DNA of 64,000 nt, taken from Actinoplanes ianthinogenes. Its GTDB lineage: Bacteria > Actinomycetota > Actinomycetes > Mycobacteriales > Micromonosporaceae. Shown in pieces: positions 57,500-64,000 of this stretch. The position numbers and the translations under genes are program-made. Below the pieces are notes generated by a model. The model was not told the DNA's origin. It did no database searches and was given only the letters and a program-made list of their open reading frames with translations. The stretch is from the NCBI RefSeq assembly GCF_018324205.1, contig NZ_AP023356.1, positions 5,376,001-5,440,000 on the forward strand. The letters are read 5' to 3'. Position 1 is the stretch's first letter; each line of letters starts with the position of its first letter.

Positions 57500-58249
57500 T
57501 CAGGGGCGGTGGGCGAGGACCTGGTCACTCAGGTACGTGTCGAGCAGGTGTGCGGTGATTTCCTGGAGCTGCGGATCCTCGCCCAGGGCGGGCTCGCCGC
57601 CCGGGCCGGCGATCGCGCAGTAGATCAGGTAGTGGCCCCGGGCCCGCCAGCCGATCGGGGTGCCCGCGGCGGTCGGTGTCCCGGTCATCGAGGTGAAGCT
57701 GCCGTCGCCGGTCTCGACCAGCTGCCGGACCCGGTCCGCCACGGCCACCGCGCTCTGCGCGTCGGCCAGGTCGAGGATGCCCGCGGTGACCTGGTAGTCC
57801 CCGTCCGGGACGGTGAGATTCGCGCGGACGGCCTGGCTGCACCCGTACGCCGAAAGCGCGGACCGCAAGTCGCCGGTGACCGCGAGCGTGCAGTCGGCCT
57901 CGGCCACCGCTCTTTCCACCCGATAACCGGCCGCGCCGGCCGGGAAGGCGTCCGGGACGGTGAGCGGCACCCGGCCGGCGGGGGTGACCGGGTCCTGATG
58001 GTCGTCGGCGACGACCAGGAAGCCGAGCGTCAGGAAGATGCCCAGCACGATCAGCGCGGCCAGGCCGCGGGTGAACAGCTGGATGGCCGGATACGGCTCA
58101 CGCCAGGCGTGCCGTCGCGGCGCGGCCTGAGTCCGGGTGTGCTGGCGGTGCTGGCCGGCGCTGGGCCGGGGGAGGCTCCGGACCAGGAACATCAGGTCGA
58201 GTGCCGGGGTGGCGCGGTGGGCGGAGCGGTTCGGGGTGGCGTACCGCAT
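57500..58249 (-). CDS. Membrane-anchored protein with extracytoplasmic domain
   Basis: The product has 249 residues from ATG 58249; a GTG at 58303 would add 18. A basic cytoplasmic N-terminus rich in His and Arg precedes one membrane helix at about 62-82 (LAALIVLGIFLTLGFLVVAD). The outside part has paired cysteines (EADCTLAV, YGCSQAV, IYCAIAG) and ends LLDTYLSDQVLAHRP. No family is recognised. It converges on truA across the minisatellite. Confidence 0.65.
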   Translation of the reverse strand: MRYATPNRSAHRATPALDLMFLVRSLPRPSAGQHRQHTRTQAAPRRHAWREPYPAIQLFTRGLAALIVLGIFLTLGFLVVADDHQDPVTPAGRVPLTVPDAFPAGAAGYRVERAVAEADCTLAVTGDLRSALSAYGCSQAVRANLTVPDGDYQVTAGILDLADAQSAVAVADRVRQLVETGDGSFTSMTGTPTAAGTPIGWRARGHYLIYCAIAGPGGEPALGEDPQLQEITAHLLDTYLSDQVLAHRP

Positions 58250-58344
58250 GGGTGACAACGTAGGAGCGCACGTCGATCGATGAACGCACAGCCTGTCCGC
58301 CACCCGGTCGTCGCGGCGGCGTTGTGACGCGGGAGACTGACGGG

Positions 58345-58965
58345 GTGACCGCCGAGCATTACTTCAGCACCGACCCGGACGCCCCGATGCGTCGGGGTGA
58401 GATCGAGTTCAGCGTGGCCGGGCGGGACTACCGGCTCGCCGTCGCCTCCGGGGTGTTCTCGGCCGGGCGGCTCGACCCGGGCACCGCGGTGCTGCTGCGC
58501 AAGGCCGAGCTGCCCACGGCCGGGACCGCGGGAGCGCTGCTCGACCTGGGCTGCGGTTACGGCCCGATCACCTGCGTGCTGGCCACCGAGGCGCCGGGGA
58601 CCATCGTCTACGCGATCGACGTGAACTCCCGGGCCCGCGATCTGACCGTGGAGAACGCGACCGCTCTGGGGCTGGCCGGCCGGGTCCGGGTGAGCGCGCC
58701 GGACGACGTGCCGGACGACGTCACGTTCACCGAGATCTGGAGCAACCCGCCCACCCACGTCGGCAAGGCCGAGCTGCACGCGCTGATGGAGCGCTGGCTG
58801 CCCTGGCTCGCCCCGGACGGGGTCGCCTGGCTGGTGATCAACCGGAACCTGGGCGGTGACTCGCTGCACACCTGGCTGGCCGGCAAGGGCTGGCAGGTCG
58901 AGCGGGTGGCCAGCCAGAAGGGGTTCCGGGTGCTCCGGGTGCACCGGAAACCGGCTGTCGCCTGA
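58345..58965 (+). CDS. RsmC-like class I SAM-dependent methyltransferase
   Basis: The product has 206 residues from GTG 58345, with GGGAG eight bases upstream; a GTG at 58324 is possible. Motif I is LLDLGCGYGPITC, and motif IV is SNPPTHVGKAELH. The NPP form and the overall order match the MTS/RsmC family that methylates guanine N2 in 16S rRNA. It has only the catalytic domain, as usual in actinobacteria. Divergent from the membrane protein, 27 bases before the ABC-F gene. Confidence 0.85.
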   Translation: MTAEHYFSTDPDAPMRRGEIEFSVAGRDYRLAVASGVFSAGRLDPGTAVLLRKAELPTAGTAGALLDLGCGYGPITCVLATEAPGTIVYAIDVNSRARDLTVENATALGLAGRVRVSAPDDVPDDVTFTEIWSNPPTHVGKAELHALMERWLPWLAPDGVAWLVINRNLGGDSLHTWLAGKGWQVERVASQKGFRVLRVHRKPAVA

Positions 58966-58991
58966 GGCGCTGACCGGGCAGGATGCCGGGC

Positions 58992-60638
58992 ATGGGTTAC
59001 GTGGATGTGGCCGGCGCCGGGTTCGTGCTGCCGGATGGCCGGGAGCTGTTCGCCGACGTGTCGTTCCGGGTCGGTGAGGGCGCCAAGGTCGCGCTGGTCG
59101 GGCCGAACGGGGCGGGCAAGACCACCCTGCTGCGGATGGTGGCCGGCGACATCCCGATGCAGTCCGGCACCGTCGCGCGGGTCGGCGGGCTGGGCGTGAT
59201 GCGCCAGTTCATCGGCATGATCGGTGACGACCGGACGCTGGAGGACCTGGCACTCTCGCTGGTCGCGCCGCCGCTGCGGGAGGCGGGCGAGCGGCTGGCG
59301 AGGGCGACGGCGGCGCTGGACGAGACGGAGAAGAGCCAGATCGCGTACGCGAACGCCCTCACCGCCTGGGGCGAGGCCGGCGGATACGACGCCGAGGTGG
59401 TCTTCGACACCGTCGCGGTCGCGATCCTCGGCAAGCCGTGGGAGGAGACGAAGCACCGCGTGGTGCGCACCCTCTCCGGCGGCGAGCAGAAACGGTTCGC
59501 CCTCGACCTGCTGCTGCGCGGCACCGACGAGGTGCTGCTGCTCGACGAGCCGGACAACTTCCTCGACGTGCCCGCCAAGCGCTGGCTGGAGCAGCGGATC
59601 CGGGAGTCGGCCAAGACGATCATGTACGTCTCGCACGACCGGGAGCTGCTGGCGCAGACCGCCGACCGGGTGGTCGCGGTCGAGGGCGGCGGCGCGTGGA
59701 CGCATCCGGGCGGGTTCGCCTCCTGGCACGAGGCCCGGTCGAACCGGCACGAGCGGATGGAGGAGCTGCGCCGCCGCTGGGACGAGGAGCACGAGAAGCT
59801 GCGCGAGCTGGTGTTCACGCTGAAGAACAAGGCGGCCTACAACGACGGGCTGGCCTCGCGTTATCAGGCCGCGCAGACCCGGCTGCGCAAGTTCGAGGAG
59901 GCCGGTCCGCCGCCGCTGCCGCCCAAGGAGCAGTCGGTCCGGATGAACCTGCGCGGCGGCCGCACCGGCAAGCGCGCGGTGATCTGCGAGCAGCTCGAAC
60001 TGGAAAATCTGACGTTCCCGTTCGATCTGGAGATCTGGTACGGCGACCGGGTGGCCGTGCTCGGCGCGAACGGCACCGGCAAGTCGCACTTCCTGCGGCT
60101 GCTGGCGGCCGGCGGCAGCGAGCCCGACCTGGAGCACCAGCCGGTCGACGGGGCGCCGCTCGCGCACGTGAAGCACAGCGGCGTGGCCCGGCTCGGCGCC
60201 CGGGTCCGGCCCGGCCACTTCTCGCAGACCCACGACCGGCCCGAGCTGATGGAGAAGACACTCGTCGAGATCCTCTGGCGGGGTGACGACCATCGCTCCG
60301 GGATGGACCGGGCGGGCGCGATGAAACACCTCAGCCGCTACGAGCTCTCGGCGCAGGGCGACCAGCGGTTCGGCACCCTCTCCGGCGGCCAGCAGGCGCG
60401 TTTCCTGGTGCTGCTGCTGGAGCTGTCCGGGGCGACGTTGCTGCTGCTCGACGAGCCGACCGACAACCTCGACCTGGCCTCCGCGGAGGCCCTGGAGGAG
60501 GGGTTGAAGGGCTTCGACGGGACAGTGATCGCGGTCACCCACGACCGCTGGTTCACCCGTTCCTTCGACCGGTTCGTGCTGTTCAGGGCCGACAACGAGG
60601 TGGTCGAGGTCCCCGAGCCGGTTTGGGACGTCCGCTAG
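58992..60638 (+). CDS. ABC-F family ATPase
   Basis: The product has 548 residues from ATG 58992 (an ATG at 58983 is less likely because no ribosome binding site fits). Two ABC domains are fused: Walker A GPNGAGKTT with signature LSGGEQKRFAL and Walker B LLLDEPDNFLD; then Walker A GANGTGKSH with LSGGQQARFLV and LLLDEPTDNLD. The linker between them is charged and helical. There are no membrane segments. ABC-F proteins act on ribosomes, in translation control or antibiotic protection; which one is not decided here. Confidence 0.9.
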   Translation: MGYVDVAGAGFVLPDGRELFADVSFRVGEGAKVALVGPNGAGKTTLLRMVAGDIPMQSGTVARVGGLGVMRQFIGMIGDDRTLEDLALSLVAPPLREAGERLARATAALDETEKSQIAYANALTAWGEAGGYDAEVVFDTVAVAILGKPWEETKHRVVRTLSGGEQKRFALDLLLRGTDEVLLLDEPDNFLDVPAKRWLEQRIRESAKTIMYVSHDRELLAQTADRVVAVEGGGAWTHPGGFASWHEARSNRHERMEELRRRWDEEHEKLRELVFTLKNKAAYNDGLASRYQAAQTRLRKFEEAGPPPLPPKEQSVRMNLRGGRTGKRAVICEQLELENLTFPFDLEIWYGDRVAVLGANGTGKSHFLRLLAAGGSEPDLEHQPVDGAPLAHVKHSGVARLGARVRPGHFSQTHDRPELMEKTLVEILWRGDDHRSGMDRAGAMKHLSRYELSAQGDQRFGTLSGGQQARFLVLLLELSGATLLLLDEPTDNLDLASAEALEEGLKGFDGTVIAVTHDRWFTRSFDRFVLFRADNEVVEVPEPVWDVR

Positions 60639-60678
60639 CGCGGATCGTCACGGACCGGTTAGGGTCCGGTTACAACAA

Positions 60679-60767
60679 CCCACGGGAGTCCGGGCACCGG
60701 GCTGAGAGGGGGGCTGATGCGGCCCCCGACCGTCGAACCTGATCCGGATCATGCCGGCGCAGGGAGG
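60679..60767 (+). promoter_or_regulatory. TPP riboswitch (THI element)
   Basis: The conserved TPP aptamer parts are in order: ACGGGAGTCCGGG, CCGGGCTGAGAGG, a variable stem, ACCGTCGAACCTGATCCGG and ATGCCGGCGCAGGGAGG. The 3' end contains the GGAGG ribosome binding site of thiE, so translational control by thiamine pyrophosphate is likely. Confidence 0.93.
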
Positions 60768-60775
60768 AGCGCGTC

Positions 60776-61360
60776 ATGGACGCATTGTCGTTCCCCAGAC
60801 TGCACGTCATCACCGACGACCTGGACGTCGTCCGCGGGGTCGCACAGCCCGGCGTGGCGGTGCAGATCAGAATCAAGAGCAACGACCGTTTCGCGTACGC
60901 GATAACCGTCGCCGCTCTCGAGATCTGCCGCGACGCCGGAGCGATGTGCCTGGTCAACGACCGGATCGGCGTGGCACTGGCGGCCGGAGCGGACGGCGTG
61001 CACGTCGGCGCCGACGACCTGCCCGTGGCAGCCGCCCGGCAGGTGCTCGGCCCGGCCGCGATCGTCGGCGCCACCTGCCGCACCCCGGAGGCGGCCCGCG
61101 CCGCGGTCGCCGACGGCGCGTCCTACCTGGGGGTCGGCCCCACCTTCCCCACGTCCACCAAGGACGGACTGCCGCCGCCGCTCGGGCCGGACCGGGTCGC
61201 CGAGGTCGCCGCGGCCGTCCCGGGCACCCCGGTCCTGGCGATCGGCGGGATCACCCTGGAGCGGGCCCCGCTGCTCAAGACGCACGGGATCGCCGCCGTC
61301 GCGGCGTTCACCGCGGACCCGCGCGGCGCGGCCGCCGCGTTCCTGAAGGCGCTGGCATGA
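60776..61360 (+). CDS. thiE: Thiamine-phosphate synthase
   Basis: The product has 194 residues. VQIRIKSNDR carries the pyrophosphate-binding Arg and Lys, NDRIGVALAAGADGVHVGAD with DDLP binds Mg2+ and pyrimidine, and VGPTFPTSTKDGLPPPLG is the thiazole loop. The enzyme joins HMP-PP and thiazole phosphate to thiamine phosphate. It is the first gene behind the TPP riboswitch and overlaps thiO by four bases. Confidence 0.93.
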   Translation: MDALSFPRLHVITDDLDVVRGVAQPGVAVQIRIKSNDRFAYAITVAALEICRDAGAMCLVNDRIGVALAAGADGVHVGADDLPVAAARQVLGPAAIVGATCRTPEAARAAVADGASYLGVGPTFPTSTKDGLPPPLGPDRVAEVAAAVPGTPVLAIGGITLERAPLLKTHGIAAVAAFTADPRGAAAAFLKALA

Positions 61361-62373
61361 GGGCCGCGATCGTCGGCGGCGGGATCATCGGGCTGAGCAT
61401 CGCGGCCGAGCTGCTGCGCCGCGGGGCGGACGTCACCGTCTACGACCCGGCGCCGGACGGGACCGACGGGGCCTGGCACGTCGCCGCCGGGATGCTCGCC
61501 CCGGGTGGCGAGTCGGTCTTCGAGGTTCCGCAGCTGGAGCGACTGCTGGAGGCGTCGGGCGAGCTGTGGCCGGCCTTCGCCGCCGGCCTGGGTGAGGTCG
61601 GCTACGACAGCGCGGGGACCCTCGGGGTGGCGCTCACCGCGGACGACGTGACCGAGATGGCCCGGGAGTGGAAGCATCAGAAGCTGGCGCCGCTCACCGG
61701 CTCGCAGGTGCGGGATCTGGCGCCCGCGCTCTCCCCGCGGATCCGGGCCGGTGCCTACGCGCCGACCGAGCGGCAGGTGGACCCGCGCCGTGTGGTCGGG
61801 GCGTTGCGGGCGGCGCTCGACGGGCGTACCGAAAAGCGTTTTGTCTCTGCCGTGTCCGAACTGGAAGCGGAAGTCGTCGTGGTCGCGGCCGGCTGCGGCA
61901 CGGCGGCCCTCACCGGGCTGCCGATCCGGCCGGTGAAAGGCCAGGTGCTCCGGCTCAGAGGCGAGCCCGGACTGCTCCGGCACGTGATCGACGGCGCCGC
62001 CGACGGGCGGCACGTCTACCTGGTCCCGCGCGCCGACGGCGAAGTCGTGGTCGGCGCCACCCAGGAGGAGCGCACGGACCGCACACCCACCGCCGGCGGC
62101 GTCCACGACCTGCTGCGGGCCGCCCTCGACCTGGTCCCCGGCCTCGCCGAGCACGAACTCGCCGAGGTCAGCGTCGGGCACCGCCCCGGCACCCCGGACA
62201 ACGCCCCCATCCTCGGAACCCTCCGCGACAACGTGATCGTCGCGGCCGGGCACCACCGCAACGGGATCCTGCTCGCGCCGATCACCGCGCGCCTGATCGC
62301 CGACCTGGTGCTCACCGGGGAGACCGACCCGATCATCGACGCTTTCACCCCCGGGAGGTTCGGATGCGCCTGA
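61357..62373 (+). CDS. thiO: Glycine oxidase ThiO
   Basis: The product has 338 residues from ATG 61357 (ATGA overlap with thiE). The FAD Rossmann motif is AAIVGGGIIGLSIAAELLRR. WHVAAGMLAPGGES and the C-terminal VSVGHRPGTPDNAPILGTL and AAGHHRNGILLAPITA are typical of DAO-family glycine oxidases. It makes dehydroglycine for thiazole synthesis. It overlaps thiS by ten bases. Confidence 0.92.
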   Translation: MRAAIVGGGIIGLSIAAELLRRGADVTVYDPAPDGTDGAWHVAAGMLAPGGESVFEVPQLERLLEASGELWPAFAAGLGEVGYDSAGTLGVALTADDVTEMAREWKHQKLAPLTGSQVRDLAPALSPRIRAGAYAPTERQVDPRRVVGALRAALDGRTEKRFVSAVSELEAEVVVVAAGCGTAALTGLPIRPVKGQVLRLRGEPGLLRHVIDGAADGRHVYLVPRADGEVVVGATQEERTDRTPTAGGVHDLLRAALDLVPGLAEHELAEVSVGHRPGTPDNAPILGTLRDNVIVAAGHHRNGILLAPITARLIADLVLTGETDPIIDAFTPGRFGCA

Positions 62374-62564
62374 CCGTCAACGGCCGGCACCAGACCCGGT
62401 CCGAGTCCTGCTCGGTGGCCGCCCTGGTCGCCGAGATCACCGACGCGCACCGCGGCGTCGCGGTCGCCGTCAACGGCTCGGTCGTGCCGCGGTCCACCTG
62501 GGCACAGGTCGACCTGGCCGACGGCGACGCGGTCGAGGTGCTGACCGCCGCGCAGGGCGGGTGA
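62364..62564 (+). CDS. thiS: Sulfur carrier protein ThiS
   Basis: The product has 66 residues: MRLTVNGRHQTRSESCSVAA and so on to VEVLTAAQGG. The C-terminal GlyGly is the site that is adenylated and thiocarboxylated to carry sulphur for the thiazole ring. No thiF is visible here, so activation must come from a gene elsewhere. It overlaps thiO and thiG. Confidence 0.93.
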   Translation: MRLTVNGRHQTRSESCSVAALVAEITDAHRGVAVAVNGSVVPRSTWAQVDLADGDAVEVLTAAQGG

Positions 62565-63313
62565 CCGTGGACCTGCTACCGGAGAACGGACTCATCCTCG
62601 GCACCGGCGGCGCGAACAGCCTCGCCGCGCTGGAGGAGGCGATCGTCGCGTCGGAGACCGACCTGGTCACCGTGGCGCTGCGGCGGGTCGAGGCGGCCGG
62701 GCCCGGGCTGCTGCCGATGCTGGAGCGGCTCAAGGTGCGGATCCTGCCGAACACGGCCGGGTGCTACACCGCCGGAGACGCGATCAAGACGGCTCGGATG
62801 GCGCGGGAGGCATTCGAGACCGACCTGATCAAACTGGAGGTGATCGGGGACGAGCGGACCCTGCTGCCGGATGGCGTCGAGCTGCTGAAAGCGGCGGAGG
62901 CGCTGGTCATGGACGGGTTCACGGTGCTGCCGTACACCACGGACGACCCGATCCTGGCCCGCCGGCTGGCCGACGCGGGGTGTGCCGCGGTGATGCCCGC
63001 CGGTTCGCCGATCGGGTCCGGGCTGGGCATCTCCAACCCGCACCACATCGAGCTGATCCGGCAGAGCGTCGACGTGCCGGTGGTCCTGGACGCCGGGATC
63101 GGGACCGCGTCGGACGCCACCCTCGCGATGGAGCTGGGCTGCGACGCGGTGCTGGTCGCCAGCGCGATCACCCGGGCTGACGACCCCACCACGATGGCGG
63201 TGGCGATGCGGCACGCGGTCGCGGCGGGACGGCTTGCCCGGCGGGCCGGGCGGATCCCGCGGCGGTTCCACGCGGTGGCGTCCACACCGGACGAGGGGAT
63301 ACCGGTGTGGTGA
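62561..63313 (+). CDS. thiG: Thiazole synthase
   Basis: The product has 250 residues from GTG 62561. ILGTGGANSLAALEEAIVAS is the characteristic start, and TDLIKLEVIGDERTLLPDGV holds the Schiff-base Lys. GSPIGSGLGISNPHHIELI and VVLDAGIGTASDATLAMELG bind phosphate. It builds thiazole phosphate from DXP, dehydroglycine and ThiS thiocarboxylate. Confidence 0.95.
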   Translation: MTVDLLPENGLILGTGGANSLAALEEAIVASETDLVTVALRRVEAAGPGLLPMLERLKVRILPNTAGCYTAGDAIKTARMAREAFETDLIKLEVIGDERTLLPDGVELLKAAEALVMDGFTVLPYTTDDPILARRLADAGCAAVMPAGSPIGSGLGISNPHHIELIRQSVDVPVVLDAGIGTASDATLAMELGCDAVLVASAITRADDPTTMAVAMRHAVAAGRLARRAGRIPRRFHAVASTPDEGIPVW

Positions 63314-63999
63314 CCCCGGGCGGGCTGGTGGTGCTCACCGATCGGCGATCAGCGGTGGGGCCGCTGGTGGAGACGGTCGCCGCCGCGGTGCGCGGGGGAG
63401 CGGCCTGGGTGGTGCTGCGCGAACGTGACCTGCCCCGCGAGCAGCGCGTCGAGCTGGCGGAGGAGCTGCGGGCGGTGGTGCCGGCCGGGCGGCTGATCGT
63501 GGCCGGGCCGGATCCGCTCGGTGGGGCGGCGGTGCATCTGGCGGCGGCGGATCCGGTGCCGGACGGGGTGCCGCTGGTCGGGCGGTCTTGGCATGGGACC
63601 GAGGTGCTGTCCGGTGTGGACTATGTGACGCTCTCGCCGATCTATCTGACTTCGACGAAGCCGGGGTATGGGCCGGCGCTGGGTGTGGTGCGGGCCGCGG
63701 AGCTTGCTGGGAGTGTTCCGTGGCTGGCGTTGGGTGGGGTGGATTCGGCGGCTCGGGCGGCGGAGTGTGCGGGGGCGGGGGCGGCAGGGATCGCGGTGTT
63801 GGGGGCGGTCATGCGGGCGGCGAATCCGGAGCGGGTGGCTCGGATGTTGGCCGGGTCGTTTGCCGCCGCTCAATCACAGCCCCCACCCGCCCTGGGGGGC
63901 GACCCCGAGTCCCAGTGTGACGCCGCCCCCGAGGACCCCGCCCCCACCCTGTGGACAACGAAACAATGTGGACAACGGCACAGCGAGGCCCGGGCATGA
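63307..63999 (+). CDS. Second ThiE/TenI-family protein
   Basis: The product has 230 residues from GTG 63307, overlapping thiG by seven bases. It has the family's LVVLTDRRSAVGPL start, WVVLRERDLPREQRVELAEE, GRSWHGTEVL and DYVTLSPIYLTSTKPGYGPA, LG and ALGGVD. The NDR and DDLP segments of true ThiE are not clear (here VAGPDPLGG and ADPVPDG). Lying right behind thiG, it is more likely a thiazole tautomerase (TenI) than a second synthase. The last 40 residues are low-complexity and probably not part of the fold; they overlap two DnaA-box sequences. Confidence 0.75.
   Translation: MVTPGGLVVLTDRRSAVGPLVETVAAAVRGGAAWVVLRERDLPREQRVELAEELRAVVPAGRLIVAGPDPLGGAAVHLAAADPVPDGVPLVGRSWHGTEVLSGVDYVTLSPIYLTSTKPGYGPALGVVRAAELAGSVPWLALGGVDSAARAAECAGAGAAGIAVLGAVMRAANPERVARMLAGSFAAAQSQPPPALGGDPESQCDAAPEDPAPTLWTTKQCGQRHSEARA
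63950..63975 (-). promoter_or_regulatory. Two DnaA-box sequences
   Basis: TGTGGACAA occurs at 63950-63958 and again at 63967-63975. Its complement TTGTCCACA is the DnaA box favoured in Streptomyces. The two are 17 bases apart in the same orientation, inside the low-complexity tail of the last gene. Confidence 0.45.
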
Positions 64000-64000
64000 C

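Noticed and set aside
57042..57623. A repeat-protein gene over the 63-bp array
   Set aside because: Frames are open only because the period is a multiple of three; several frames on both strands compete, the last copy has a frame-breaking deletion, and no start signal stands out. Kept as a repeat and a finding, not as a gene.

Overview
The window comes from a very GC-rich actinobacterial chromosome. Evidence includes GTG and TTG starts (rpoB and secY both use TTG), zinc-type S14, S4 and adenylate kinase, actinobacterial RpoB/RpoC, the tRNA-Thr/tRNA-Met/rpmG/MaoC pair/tRNA-Trp/secE/nusG order, and small membrane genes between rpoC and rpsL that I recall from Micromonosporaceae. An Actinoplanes-like member of Micromonosporaceae is the best guess, inferred from gene content only.

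Layout. Positions 1-4.1 kb hold ordinary genes, mostly on the minus strand: a cut-off luciferase-like oxidoreductase, a DUF1707 protein, an MFS transporter, HtpX, tRNA-Tyr and plus-strand YajQ. Positions 4.2-12.3 kb are accessory in character: a protein with two GIY-YIG-like halves, a large HTH/NB-ARC/WD40 STAND NTPase with 14 visible blades, an XRE-DUF5919 regulator with an inositol-monophosphatase-like gene and the stump of a flavoprotein gene, and three small divergent genes of which the first looks frameshifted. Positions 12.4-18.2 kb hold small membrane proteins, a LysE exporter, a rhodanese, a DNA-binding protein behind an array of palindromic half-sites, and a GGDEF-EAL protein. Two intergenic gaps here carry tandem repeats that include the stop codon of the preceding gene.

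Positions 18.3-57 kb are the translation/transcription core: tRNAs, rpmG, a MaoC pair, secE-nusG-rplA, an ABC exporter, rplJL, rpoBC, two small membrane genes, rpsL-rpsG-fusA-tuf, the S10 and spc operons, secY-adk-map, infA-rpmJ-rpsM-rpsK-rpsD-rpoA-rplQ and truA. The L11 gene rplK, expected between nusG and rplA, is not there; two hairpins fill the 77-base gap. Several operons have recognisable sigma-70-type promoters (TTGACC-17-TACTCT for rpsL, TGGACA-17-TACACT for rpoB), and rplJL has an L10-type leader ending in a terminator-like hairpin.

Positions 57-64 kb begin with a six-copy 63-bp minisatellite, then a secreted or membrane-anchored protein, an RsmC-like methyltransferase, an ABC-F ATPase and a TPP-riboswitch-controlled thiamine operon (thiE-thiO-thiS-thiG and a second ThiE/TenI-like gene). 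Two perfect DnaA-box sequences lie in the last 60 bases.
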